DNA from: Actinomycetales bacterium
Lineage (GTDB): Bacteria; Actinomycetota; Actinomycetes; Actinomycetales; Dermatophilaceae
NCBI GenBank assembly: GCA_016711095.1
Contig: JADJTP010000002.1
Span: 620,001 to 684,000 of the forward strand
Direction: 5' to 3'
Length of the DNA stretch: 64,000 bases
Shown: one piece after another, positions 17,450 through 25,739 of the stretch
How the letters are laid out: the number at the start of each line of letters is the position of its first letter
Position numbering within the stretch: position 1 is the first letter of the stretch
Program-made: the position numbers and the translations under genes
The notes under the pieces: model-generated
What the model was told of the DNA's origin: nothing
Seen by the model: the letters and a program-made list of their open reading frames with translations, nothing else
The model's database searches: none

Positions 17450-17947
17450 CTAGCCGAGCACCTCGCAGAGGGCTGCGTAGTCCTCTTCGAACCAGCCATG
17501 GTGTGCCCCCGCGAGGAACTCCACGTCTCCGGTCTCGATGTCGATGATGAACTTGCCGACATCGAAGAACACCACGCCCACCCCGGGCACGGTGATCCTC
17601 GCCGTGTTGCCGTTCTGCGTCACGTTGCCGTTCGCCAGGTCGACGATCTCCCCGGCGTTGATGGTCCCCGTGACGGACTCACCGGTGACGGAGTTGCGGA
17701 ACGTGTCGGATCCCCAGACATGCTCCACGACACGGATCGGAGTCCCGAGCTTGTCGAAGTGCAGTGTGGAGTTCCACTCGAGGACGTAGTCGTCATACAG
17801 GTCGAAGTCCCCGCAGTCGGTCACCAGGAAGGTCCCCGTCTCCGAGCCGGATTGATGTGCTGGCGGCACTGCGTCCGCTCGGGGCGAGATGATCAACGTT
17901 GCAGTCAAGGCGAGCATAAGGCTCGCTGCCTTTACTCTCCGGAACAT
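17450..17947 (-). CDS. Secreted protein of unknown function
   Basis: 165 aa from ATG 17947. Residues 1-27 form a signal peptide (RRVKAASLMLALTATLIISP then ADA) with likely cleavage after ADA. The mature part has VTDCGDFDLYDDYVLEWNST, GTINAGEIVDLANGNVTQNG and ITVPGVGVVFFDVGKFII, a pattern of short beta strands that suggests a small extracellular beta-sandwich. Similar secreted proteins are common in soil actinobacteria but have no assigned role. It lies inside the decayed insertion, so it is probably transferred DNA. Confidence 0.75.
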   Translation of the reverse strand: MFRRVKAASLMLALTATLIISPRADAVPPAHQSGSETGTFLVTDCGDFDLYDDYVLEWNSTLHFDKLGTPIRVVEHVWGSDTFRNSVTGESVTGTINAGEIVDLANGNVTQNGNTARITVPGVGVVFFDVGKFIIDIETGDVEFLAGAHHGWFEEDYAALCEVLG

Positions 17948-18008
17948 GGCCCCACTTTCCTCCCGAGACGGCTTCGTGGCAATCCCCTGAACCGTAGAGA
18001 CCGACGCG

Positions 18009-18320
18009 ATGATCATTGCCCGGCTGGCCACCGAGCTGCGCTGCTCCCTGCCCGAACAAGCCGAACCCGCCTGGGCCCGGCTGCGGCACCCCGTCGCCCG
18101 CCGGGCCGGCGTTCCGCGATCACTCGGCCCGCAGGGGCTGGGCCGCGGGGTGTTCCCCGAGCTGTTCGAGCGGACCTGCGGCCTGGTTGCCGGCGAGGCG
18201 TTCCCACCGCGGGGCTGGTGGCGTGGGCACCGCGCGGCGGTCGTCCTGCGCGGTTGACGGCTGCTGGACGTTGACGGATTCGAGGTCGACGTGCCCGACA
18301 CCCCCGCTCGCGAGCGGGCG
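18009..18320 (+). pseudogene. IS4-type transposase N-terminal remnant
   Basis: Frame from ATG 18009 codes IARLATELRCSLPEQAEPAW, RRAGVPRSLGPQGLGRGVF and GWWRGHRAAVVLRG, then an in-frame TGA (18255-18257), then RLLDVDGFEVDVPDTPA in the same frame. This order is the N-terminal part of actinobacterial IS4-family transposases (WWRG-R...LLDVDGxxVDVPDTPAN). It is cut after PDTPA, where it joins the 42-bp duplicated reductase end. No catalytic DDE residues remain. Confidence 0.65.
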
Positions 18321-18362
18321 GACGGCACGCTCATCGGTCGCTGGCTGATCCGGCCCTGACCG
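18321..18362 (+). repeat. 42-bp direct repeat, right copy
   Basis: Second copy of the reductase 3' end. It is followed after 35 nt by the original start of the DNA ligase gene, indicating that the ancestral order was reductase-ligase without the 2.6-kb insertion. Confidence 0.9.
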
Positions 18363-18397
18363 ACCCGCGGATGCCCGCGTTGGCTGACAATGGGCTG

Positions 18398-18520
18398 ATG
18401 CGCCTGCCCTTCGACCTGCCGCTGCAACCAATGCTCGCCAAGGCCGTCACGGAAGTGCCGACCGCCGCCGGGCTGACCTACGAGCCGAAGTGGGACGGCT
18501 TTCGCGTTTTTTGTACGTAA
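18398..18520 (+). pseudogene. Displaced original 5' end of DNA ligase gene
   Basis: From ATG 18398 the frame codes RLPFDLPLQPMLAKAVTEVP then LTYEPKWDGFR, the N terminus of a LigC-type ATP-dependent DNA ligase up to the catalytic lysine motif KWDG. After GFR the sequence changes abruptly to AT-rich element DNA and stops at TAA (18518-18520). The rest of the ligase continues at the right end of the integrated element at 33330. Confidence 0.85.
18482..18504 (+). repeat. Left attachment site (attL core)
   Basis: GAGCCGAAGTGGGACGGCTT plus TCG, coding EPKWDGF of the ligase. The same 20 bp plus CCG recurs at 33330-33352, at the other end of the element, inside the intact ligase. The recombinase gene starts 35 nt to the right. 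Confidence 0.75.
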
Positions 18521-18538
18521 TCCGCCTATGCTCAGTCT

Positions 18539-20146
18539 ATGAGCGCTCGACGAATTCCTGCAAGCACGACGCCGCGGTTAGGTGTGGGCTACACGCGGTA
18601 CTCGACCGAGGAGCAGGGCTCGACGACTGAACAGCGGGCGATCAACGAGATGATCGCGGCCGATCACGGGGTCACGCTGCTGCACACGTTCACGGACGAG
18701 GGCATCTCCCGAACGCTTGCCGACCGGCCGGGTCTTCAGGAGGTGTTCGACTATCTGGAGGCTCGCCGCGACGTGCGATTCCTGGTGGTCAACGAGCTGG
18801 AGCGGATCACTGCCGGCGTGGGTCAGCGTCAGAAGATCACGTCGTTGTGCAAGCGCCTGGGGATCACGCTGGTAACCGAGGACACCGGACTCATCGACCC
18901 GCACGACGAGGACGCGATGTACGACGCTGACGTGCGCGCGGTCAACGCCAAGGGCGAGGTGTTGAAGGTCCGGCGACGTACGCGCAGGAACCTGCGGGCC
19001 AAGGTGGTTGCCGGGTCGACGGTGGCGATGCGCCCGCCGTATGGGGTGCGGATGAAGCCGCTGGTCATCGAGGGCGTGGAGCTGCCGTCCGGGATGCCGG
19101 CGTTCATCAATGGCCGCAAAGTCCGCTCGGGGGCGCCCGAGCTGCATCCTGACGAGCACCCATGGTTGGTCCAGATGTTCACATGGGCCGATGCGGGCGT
19201 ATCGGTGGAGGAGATCGCGCGTCAGCTGACGCGAGAAGGTGTGCCGACCAAGACCGGCAAGCCTGCGTGGCCGCCGAACTCGATCGCCGGGATTCTGGAC
19301 AACCCGTTCTACAAGGGCGAGCTGACCTGGGGACGCCAGCAGGTGCTGCGGGATGAGAACGGCAAGCCATATCTGGAACAGCGGAGCGAAGATGACCCGG
19401 GCCGGGTGACCCGCGAGTCCCCATTGGGGGCGATTGTCGACCCGGAGCTCTGGGATCGGGTCAACTCGCGGCGGCTTGCGGCGCGCGGCCAAAAGAATCG
19501 GAACAAGAAGGCCACGCCGGAGAACGTGCTGGACGGGATCGTGTTCTGTGCGCGGTGCGGGCACCGGATGTATTCGCGGATAGACAACCCTCGTAGCCAC
19601 AAGACCGTGCGCATCCGGTTCTACTGCCCCGGCAAGCGGCCGGGCATGGTCCCGCGCGCCGGATACAGCCCCTGCGAGAAGGTGAACACGATCCTGGCGG
19701 ACAACATCATCAAGAGCATCGCTTCCCAACCGATCCGCGGCGGGAAGACCGTCGAGGTGCAGGTGACGCGTGGCGTCGTCGCTGACGCGGACGCGGAGAA
19801 GAAGCGCGACCGGCTCCAGGCCCGGATCAGGGAGGCGGAGGCGGAGTGGGCCAATGCCAAGCGACTCGCGGTCAAGGGGCTGCTCGATGACGACGACGTC
19901 GCGGCGGTCAAGGCCGAGACAGAGGCGATCATCTCCGAGGCCCGGACCACGCTTGAGGAGCTGGACCAGGCCGGCAGGGTTGAGATGGTGCCGTTTACCG
20001 GGACCGTGGCCGACAGGTTCGCCGAGCTGGTCGATGGGTTGAGTGACGAGGAGGTCCCGGTCGAGCTTCGCAGGGCGCTGCTACGCGACTTCGGCATCAC
20101 CCGCCTCTACGTCGACAACCCAAGCGTTCGAGTCGAGCTGCTATAG
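18539..20146 (+). CDS. Large serine recombinase (integrase)
   Basis: 535 aa site-specific integrase. Catalytic Ser22 is in YTRYSTEEQ; the resolvase domain continues with FTDEGISRTLADRPGLQEVF and FLVVNELERITAGVGQRQ. Residues about 150-270 are the recombinase domain (GVPTKTGKPAWPPNSIAGIL, DNPFYKG), then a zinc ribbon (DGIVFCARCGHRMYSR and a second Cys pair near YCPGK and CEKV) and a coiled-coil region rich in RLQARIREAEAEW. It lies 35 nt inside the attL site, as integrases of such elements do. A -10-like TATGCT is seen before the start. A deleted near-identical copy lies at 15.7-16.3 kb. Confidence 0.96.
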   Translation: MSARRIPASTTPRLGVGYTRYSTEEQGSTTEQRAINEMIAADHGVTLLHTFTDEGISRTLADRPGLQEVFDYLEARRDVRFLVVNELERITAGVGQRQKITSLCKRLGITLVTEDTGLIDPHDEDAMYDADVRAVNAKGEVLKVRRRTRRNLRAKVVAGSTVAMRPPYGVRMKPLVIEGVELPSGMPAFINGRKVRSGAPELHPDEHPWLVQMFTWADAGVSVEEIARQLTREGVPTKTGKPAWPPNSIAGILDNPFYKGELTWGRQQVLRDENGKPYLEQRSEDDPGRVTRESPLGAIVDPELWDRVNSRRLAARGQKNRNKKATPENVLDGIVFCARCGHRMYSRIDNPRSHKTVRIRFYCPGKRPGMVPRAGYSPCEKVNTILADNIIKSIASQPIRGGKTVEVQVTRGVVADADAEKKRDRLQARIREAEAEWANAKRLAVKGLLDDDDVAAVKAETEAIISEARTTLEELDQAGRVEMVPFTGTVADRFAELVDGLSDEEVPVELRRALLRDFGITRLYVDNPSVRVELL

Positions 20147-20245
20147 GGCTTCGCCGTCGCACCACGCTCGCACGCGCCTTGGCCTCACGCGCTGGCGACT
20201 ACGCAAGCCCAGGAGGAGTGGCTATCCGTTCCGAAGACGAGGGTG

Positions 20246-20983
20246 CTAGAAGCCGATGCTGGGCGGCTCCGGCGGCCGCGAGCTCATCGGCGGCTCGATA
20301 GGCCGCGACGTCGCGGCCTCGGGCGGGCTGTGGCGAGCGCGGCCACCGCCCGGGTCTTGCCTCACCTCGTCCTCGATGGATCGGCGCAGTCGCTCGGCGC
20401 CAGTATCCGGCGTCTCGGCCCCAACTGCAGCGCCGTGCATCGTTCCCCCCGCGGTGGCCCGGTGGGCGACGTCCTCGGCGATGTAGTAGTGGCGTGGAAG
20501 CAGTTGCTCTTGCGGATAGGTGTGGCTCAGCAGGTCGGCTGCCTCCTGGGCCGTGGTGTAGCCGAGTCGGTTGAACAGGGTCGCGGCATCGTCAAGGTCT
20601 CGCTCGTCGCGGGAGGCATGGAGTTTCATCGCCAGCAGATACTCCGGCGAGGCGACCTGCACCAGCAGCGACTCGGACTCGAACACGGTCTGCGGGTGCT
20701 CGTCGGCGCCCGGGAGGAAGCCCTTGGCGGCGTCGTTGAGCCAATCCGGCTCAAGGCCGTGGGCGGCGCCGATCTCTCCAGCAGCGACCCGCACCTCCGG
20801 CGCAGGGACAAACAGGGCATCCACGTCGCGGGTGAGACGACCTTCGTCGTAAGCCAGTGACATGGCCGCCCCGCCTACGACGAAGAGTTGTGCCTGCACG
20901 CCATCGGCCGCCAGGCGCTCCGACAGTTCGTGGAACAGGCCGAGGACCCGCTCTGCGTCGAGTTGTCGCGCCTCGCTGCTCAT
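20246..20983 (-). CDS. AbiEii-like nucleotidyltransferase (DUF6036 type)
   Basis: 245 aa. LFVVGGAAMSLAYDEGRLTRDVDALF holds the nucleotidyltransferase GG motif and the D-x-D metal ligands (split: VVGGAAMSLAYDEG; TRDVDALF), followed by LLAMKLHASRDERDLDDAATLF with the family Lys and Asp-Asp. Related proteins are toxins of type IV toxin-antitoxin or abortive-infection systems. ATG 20983 overlaps the stop of the upstream gene (ATGA), so the two form a cassette. Residues about 200-245 are a Pro/Ser-rich tail ending PPSIGF, like the relaxase tail ending GPGIGF. Confidence 0.78.
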   Translation of the reverse strand: MSSEARQLDAERVLGLFHELSERLAADGVQAQLFVVGGAAMSLAYDEGRLTRDVDALFVPAPEVRVAAGEIGAAHGLEPDWLNDAAKGFLPGADEHPQTVFESESLLVQVASPEYLLAMKLHASRDERDLDDAATLFNRLGYTTAQEAADLLSHTYPQEQLLPRHYYIAEDVAHRATAGGTMHGAAVGAETPDTGAERLRRSIEDEVRQDPGGGRARHSPPEAATSRPIEPPMSSRPPEPPSIGF

Positions 20984-21471
20984 GCCCGGTTCAGAGACCG
21001 TGCGGTGATGAAGATGCCGCGTTGCGCGAACGCGCGGGGACTGTCGCGCTCGGCCTCGGCCCTCCAGGTGTCCGGCACGGCGGGGTACCAGCCGTCGGTA
21101 CGGCGGGCCGGGTCAAGCGCCCACCCAGGCACGGGCCAACCGTCACGCTCGGCCAGGTGGTCTGCCAGGGCAGCGAAGGCGGCGTCGACCTCACCGGATC
21201 CGGTGGGCGCGGGGACGGCGGCGAAGACCACTGCGGCAAGGGCAACGCCGCCTCGACGCAGCGTTGAGGTGTAGTCGTCGAGGGTCTGGAGGACGCCAAA
21301 GCGCCAGCACCCGGCCAGCGGCTCACCAGCAGCCAACAACTCGACGCAGCGCAGCGCGTTGTCAGCGGCGGTGTGCCGGACACCGACATGACGGGCCGGC
21401 TCGTGGGCCGGGGCGGCCTGAGCGCGCTCTAATAGCGCTCCGATGGAGAGCACCTCGCCTTGGAACACCAC
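20980..21471 (-). CDS. Partner protein of the AbiEii-like gene, unknown family
   Basis: 163 aa. The start is one of two adjacent GTG codons (21471 or 21468), fixed by a strong AGGAGG at 21478-21483; longer upstream starts lack a ribosome site. The sequence (VLSIGALLERAQAAPAHEPA, RHTAADNALRCVELLAAGEP, DDYTSTLRRGGVALAAVVFA, GWYPAVPDTWRAEAERDSPR) matches nothing I recognise. The position directly ahead of and overlapping the nucleotidyltransferase is that of an antitoxin, but it shows no obvious DNA-binding motif. Confidence 0.7.
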   Translation of the reverse strand: MVFQGEVLSIGALLERAQAAPAHEPARHVGVRHTAADNALRCVELLAAGEPLAGCWRFGVLQTLDDYTSTLRRGGVALAAVVFAAVPAPTGSGEVDAAFAALADHLAERDGWPVPGWALDPARRTDGWYPAVPDTWRAEAERDSPRAFAQRGIFITARSLNRA

Positions 21472-21529
21472 GACCCACCTCCTTTCCGTTCGATCCCATT
21501 GTCTCAGACACGACCGAGACGAGCAGTGG

Positions 21530-21691
21530 TCAAGCGACCTTTGAGTCCCCGGTGTCGACGTCGACGACCCAGGTTGCGTCGTCGAGCTGCTGGAGCGGCA
21601 GCCCTGCTCGCAACGCCTCGCGCTTTGCCTTGAACACCGCGAGCGCACGGATGGCCCGAGCGTCCTGTTCGGCGGTGAGGGTCGTCGGCAT
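21530..21691 (-). CDS. Small protein, 53 aa, unknown
   Basis: ATG 21691 to TGA 21532-21530. It reads PTTLTAEQDARAIRALAVFK then AKREALRAGLPLQQLDDATW and VVDVDTGDSKVA: one amphipathic helix and an acidic end. It lies between the HTH gene and the AbiEii-like cassette on the same strand with short gaps, so it is probably in the same operon. Codon use and helix-like pattern favour a real gene, but no family is recognised. Confidence 0.5.
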   Translation of the reverse strand: MPTTLTAEQDARAIRALAVFKAKREALRAGLPLQQLDDATWVVDVDTGDSKVA

Positions 21692-21728
21692 CGCGGGGCT
21701 CGATCAGCGCCGCTGCTTCATGGTCGTG

Positions 21729-21956
21729 TCACTCATTCCGAGACTCGTGCCGGCGGCCGGCTGCGAGGAAGCGACGGAGTTCGGCGACGGTGGTGTAGAG
21801 GCGGCCGTTACCGTTGATGCGCCACCAGCGGGGTCCGACGCCTCGTCGTTTCCAGTCGCGTGCGGTGCGTTGCGGGGTGCGGACGAAGGTGCAGAACTCC
21901 TCGAAGTAGAGGACGTCGTTGTCGTCCCATTCGGGCGGGATGTGGATCGGGCTCAT
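21729..21956 (-). CDS. Excisionase-like HTH protein
   Basis: 75 aa from ATG 21956 with AAGGAGG about 8 nt upstream. LYFEEFCTFVRTPQRTARDW and GVGPRWWRINGNGRLYTTVA then ELRRFLAAG form a MerR/excisionase-type winged helix (HTH_17-like). Such proteins act as recombination directionality factors or as regulators in actinobacterial integrative elements. First gene of the leftward group HTH, small protein, partner, nucleotidyltransferase. Confidence 0.82.
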   Translation of the reverse strand: MSPIHIPPEWDDNDVLYFEEFCTFVRTPQRTARDWKRRGVGPRWWRINGNGRLYTTVAELRRFLAAGRRHESRNE

Positions 21957-22374
21957 CGCGGTGACCTCCTTGGCCAACCAGGTGCGCAGCAGCATTGGCC
22001 GAAGAGTGACCCGGGGGCGTACCCTCAAACGTCCCCCCGAGGGGGTTCCCCGCAGGGGGTACGCAGGGGGGACGCTGCTGCTGCCGCTGCATTTGCGCAG
22101 GTCTGACAGCGTCCCCCTGAAGGTTGTCCACATCGTGGGACGAGGCTTGAGGGGTGGGTGCGTCCCGTCGGATTTCGGGTCGGGGGAGCGCTGACGGTAA
22201 CGCTGGCTGGCGACAGGGATCGGGGTGGGTTCCTCTCCGTGTCTGCGGAGCCCGCTGGTGTGGGTTCCTCACCCTTTGAAGGGCAACCGACGCTTGCCGG
22301 ATCGGACACCTGAGACTGACTTCTGCCGTACCGTCTGTTGGGGCGCCATGGCGTTGGACGGCACTCGACGGGTG
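21957..22374. promoter_or_regulatory. Repeat-rich control region between relaxase and HTH genes
   Basis: 418 nt without a gene. Between 22015 and 22118 it is packed with inverted repeats: CAGCGTCCCCC with GGGGGACGCTG, GCGTACCC with GGGTACGC, and CCCCCGAGGGGG-type palindromes. This lies upstream of the HTH operon and downstream of the relaxase, so it may be the operon promoter, a relaxase nick region (oriT), or both. 22120-22374 shows nothing definite. Confidence 0.5.
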
Positions 22375-25110
22375 TCAGAACCCGATGCCGGGCCCGTGCC
22401 TGTGGGCGGGGGGCTGTGCGAGTGGAGGCTCGGGCGGGCGGGGCCGGCACCGCGGCGGCGCCGGTAGGGCACCGGCTTGGAGCGCGGCTGGCCCTGCGTG
22501 GGCGCGAGTGGGGGCGCGGGGTCCGTAGCGCTCGATGCCTTCGGCGGCGATCTCGGCGGCGTGCGCGGGACCGAGGTCGGCACGGTCGCGGCTGAAGACC
22601 TCGACCCACTGACGCCGGGCGGCGTCGAGGTCGTCGGCCACGAGGTGGGCGGTGTTGGTATGACGGCCGCGGGTCATGGCGACGTACGCCGCAGCCGCAC
22701 CGGTGGTCTCACCGAGGGCGAAGTGGGCATAGTCGACGGTGTCGCCCTGGGCGCCGTGGACGGTGGTGCAGTAGGCCAGCTCGACGTGGTCGCGGACGTA
22801 GTCGGCCGGCAAGTGTCGTTCCCCGGTCCGGCCGGTCACCAGGAGGCTGCCTTCGACTCCAATGCCGGCGACGGTCCAGGTATCGCGGTTGGCGACTCCG
22901 AGGCCGCGGTCGTTGCGACGGGTGGCGACCCGGTCACCGAGGCCGATCCGCTCACCAGCTCCTGTCACCGGCTCACCAGGCCGCGCACTGCTGCGCTCAC
23001 CCGAAGGCTCGCCGTTCGGTCCGCTGCTCTGGATGCAGCGGTGATGATCATCGCGGATAACGGCGTTCAGTGCGGAGACTTGTTCGCGGGTGTCGGCGAT
23101 GACGAGTCCCTCGACGGCTGCGAGCGCGGCGGTGCGTTCGACCTCGGTGGGATGCAGGACGATCTGTCCGCGTTCGACGAGCTCGTCGAACACCTCATCA
23201 CTTCGCTCACCGGTGCGCATCAGGAGGCTGAGGTCGGCGTAGGCGGGGTCGATGAACCGGTGCACGGCACCCAGCTCGAGCCGGGCCTGATCGGGTGCCC
23301 AGCGGGTGGCGAGGTCGAGCACTCCCCCGCGGCCGACCGCGGGGAGTTGGTGCCGGTCGCCGAGGAACACCACGCCGGCACTGGCGTGGTCGGCGATCGC
23401 GAGGAGGGCGTGCGCGGTGTCCTGGTCGAGCATCCCGGCCTCGTCGACCAGCAAGACGTCGCCTGGGAGGAGTCTGGCTTCGGGGGCGATGTGCTCGGGA
23501 GGGGGCGTGGTGTGGGTCCAGTGGCCGTCTTCGTCCCACCGGTGGCCCTGTTGGTGGGCCAGCCAGGCTGCGGAGAACGCGTCTGCCCCGACCTGCTGCC
23601 GCGCGGTCTCGGCTGCCTTGAGAGTTGGGGTGACCACGACGAGCCGCCGCTCTTGGGCATCGAGTGCGGCACGGGCCGCGGCGAGGGTGGTGGTCTTCCC
23701 GGTCCCGGCGGCACCCTCGATCACGAGCAGGCCCGCGTGCCCGGCCAGTGCGGCCACGGCACGGCGCTGGCCGGGGTCGAGCCGGTCGACCAGACCGGCG
23801 GGGAGCCGGACGCGGCGCGCGGGCGTCACCGGTTGCTCGGCGCGGATCGCGAGGCGCTGGATGAGGGCGGCCTCGATGGCCAGCACCTGTGTCGAGGTGA
23901 GCGCCCGGACGTGATCGGGGACGTCGTCGCGCTCCAACAGCGGACGGGATGCGGCAACAGCGCGGCTGGTGATGTCCTCGGCCAGCTCGGTGCGCGCCGG
24001 GTGCTCCGCCACAATGCCGACGGAGGCGATCAGCTTCTCGGTCTCGCCTCGGATGTCGGCGGCATTCCATGCCGACCGCTTCGCCCCGAGCCGGGACAAG
24101 ATCACCTCGACCGCGACGTCGCGGTCGATGGCGCCGATCGGAGTCGACTGAACGCTGACCGCCTGATGAGTCTCGTGGAAGCCGAGGTCGTGCAGCACCT
24201 CGTTCCACCGCACCACCAGGTCGGCACCTGAGGTAGGGAAGACCTTGTCCGGTCGGGCGTCGGCCCACGCCCGTCGGTCCCACGACCGGCGCAGCTTCGG
24301 CCCGGGCTCCTGACCCGGTTGGGATGCGCGCCACTCGGCTTCATAGCGGTCGACGTTGCGGGCGATCTGCGTGGCGCGTTCGCTGAATCGGGCCGCGAAC
24401 GGGGCCAGCTCGCGGATTTCACCGGCGTCGTCGAGGGTGTAGCCACGAGCCGCAAGCCCTGCCCGGAACTCGGGGTCGCACATCATGGCCGCGCGACCGA
24501 TGCCGTTGATAGCCTCGATCGAGTCCCGGACTCCGACGGAGTGCAGCCCGCGCCATGCACCGGCGGCGAAGACGCGAGAGTTGATCTGGAGGTGCAGGTG
24601 GCGATGTGGGTCACCGGCACGAGACGTGTAGTGCCGCACCACCGCGGCCTCGATCTCCTCGACCGGGACTTGGACCTGCCGACCGCGCGTACCCACGCGC
24701 GTGGTCGAGTGCTCCGCGACCCAGCCGATGATCTCCCCCGCCGCGCGCGACTGCGCGGAGTCGTACGCCTCGGCGATCTCGGGATGTAGGGCCGCCGCCA
24801 GCGACCATGTCTTCGGCCCATTGACGACGACCTCGACGAATCTCAGAGCGTGCTCGTCATCCCGTAGCCGGCCCTTCGCCCGACCCGTGGCCGTGTCGTA
24901 GCCAGCGACCCAGCGCTCATAGCCGTCGCCGTCGAGGTCCGGGTGACGCTCCAACCTCGCCGTGTCGTCGCCGTCGACCGTCGCGACATGGTGCTGGGCC
25001 AGGCCGCTGCCCTCAGCGAGGTAGTAGTCATCGGCACGAGAGTGGTCAGCCTCCACGTAAGACCGGGCAGCGGCGGCGGAGCCGCGGTAGAACTTCACTC
25101 CGCCGTGCAT
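22375..25110 (-). CDS. MobF relaxase-helicase (TraA/TrwC-like)
   Basis: 911 aa from ATG 25110. The N-terminal TrwC relaxase domain has tyrosines near the start (Tyr18, and Tyr29-Tyr30 in RADDYYLAEGSG) and the three-His metal motif DPHRHLHLQINSR at about residue 175. The C-terminal half is a RecD-like helicase: GAAGTGKTTT (Walker A), LLVDEAGMLD (Walker B), GDRHQLPAVGRG and VHGAQGDTVDYA with YVAMTRGR. It would nick at oriT and unwind DNA for transfer. A Pro/Ala-rich tail ends GPGIGF. No T4SS genes are present, so the element is probably mobilizable only. Confidence 0.93.
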   Translation of the reverse strand: MHGGVKFYRGSAAAARSYVEADHSRADDYYLAEGSGLAQHHVATVDGDDTARLERHPDLDGDGYERWVAGYDTATGRAKGRLRDDEHALRFVEVVVNGPKTWSLAAALHPEIAEAYDSAQSRAAGEIIGWVAEHSTTRVGTRGRQVQVPVEEIEAAVVRHYTSRAGDPHRHLHLQINSRVFAAGAWRGLHSVGVRDSIEAINGIGRAAMMCDPEFRAGLAARGYTLDDAGEIRELAPFAARFSERATQIARNVDRYEAEWRASQPGQEPGPKLRRSWDRRAWADARPDKVFPTSGADLVVRWNEVLHDLGFHETHQAVSVQSTPIGAIDRDVAVEVILSRLGAKRSAWNAADIRGETEKLIASVGIVAEHPARTELAEDITSRAVAASRPLLERDDVPDHVRALTSTQVLAIEAALIQRLAIRAEQPVTPARRVRLPAGLVDRLDPGQRRAVAALAGHAGLLVIEGAAGTGKTTTLAAARAALDAQERRLVVVTPTLKAAETARQQVGADAFSAAWLAHQQGHRWDEDGHWTHTTPPPEHIAPEARLLPGDVLLVDEAGMLDQDTAHALLAIADHASAGVVFLGDRHQLPAVGRGGVLDLATRWAPDQARLELGAVHRFIDPAYADLSLLMRTGERSDEVFDELVERGQIVLHPTEVERTAALAAVEGLVIADTREQVSALNAVIRDDHHRCIQSSGPNGEPSGERSSARPGEPVTGAGERIGLGDRVATRRNDRGLGVANRDTWTVAGIGVEGSLLVTGRTGERHLPADYVRDHVELAYCTTVHGAQGDTVDYAHFALGETTGAAAAYVAMTRGRHTNTAHLVADDLDAARRQWVEVFSRDRADLGPAHAAEIAAEGIERYGPRAPTRAHAGPAALQAGALPAPPRCRPRPPEPPLAQPPAHRHGPGIGF

Positions 25111-25441
25111 GATGGCCTCGTCACCGCCCGTCACTGTTCGTCAACGACCCCTGAAACGACGCTCGGCCCGCCCAAGCGGGCGGACCGACCTACGAACCTT
25201 CGTAGCATGCGTGCCGCTCATTTTGAAGGTCTTCGAAGGTGTTCTGAGAGAGCGGATTTGGAAGTCGTCACTCGTCGTCATCTGGCCGTGAGCTAGAGAT
25301 GAGGCAGTCGCGCGGTTCCGGATGGGGAAGTCGGGCGGTCAGAGGGTGAACGCCGGCAGTCAAACATCGGTGTCGACGCCGGCTGAATGTGGTCCCCTTG
25401 GCGCCGGGTGAATACGGACTCCCCTCGTTTTGTTGTCTTGG
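25111..25441. other. Intergenic stretch and IS21 end
   Basis: No gene seen. 25166-25181 is a perfect 6-bp-stem hairpin (GCCCGC-CCAA-GCGGGC) upstream of the relaxase. 25385-25441 (TGTGGTCCCC, GAATACGGACTCCCC) looks like the terminal region of the IS21 element whose istB tail follows. Confidence 0.5.
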
Positions 25442-25592
25442 TCAGTCTTGCTCTCCTACGGAGGTGGGGACGCGGCCCAGGTCGCGGTTCCTGAGGCGGT
25501 AGGAGTCGCCTTCGAGGTTGACGACGTCGGCGTGGTGGACGAGCCGGTCGATCATGGCGGCTCCCACGTCGTCGCCGAAGACCTCGCCCCAC
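25442..25592 (-). pseudogene. IS21 istB, 3' fragment
   Basis: Minus-strand frame WGEVFGDDVGAAMIDRLVHH then ADVVNLEGDSYRLRNRDLGR is the C terminus of an IS21-type IstB ATPase. Its preceding part (NLFFQLVSSRYERVSLMVTS then NRTFG) lies at 28815-28920, so the Tn554-like transposon split the gene. Confidence 0.82.
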
Positions 25593-25739
25593 CTAACTGG
25601 GGTTGGCTCATGTTCGTGGCGGTGCATCTGGCCTGCTACCTGCGTGTTTGGCCTTCCTGGCGTGTCCGCGGGTCTTCAAGGTGTGAATGGTGTTGCTAGG
25701 TGTCACCTTGTAGTTGATGGCGCGAAGAAGGCGTGCGGC

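Larger units (their letters stand above)
15688..18320. mobile_element. Decayed insertion between reductase and ligase genes
   Basis: This 2.6-kb segment is bounded by the 42-bp duplication and contains a deleted serine recombinase copy, a DinB-like gene, a secreted-protein gene and an IS4-type remnant. Native order was probably reductase then ligase, since the right repeat copy is followed directly by the ligase start. The insertion mechanism is not clear. Confidence 0.55.

Noticed and set aside
22477..24231. 584-aa open frame antisense to the relaxase
   Set aside because: Shadow of the MobF gene; no start signal or motif.
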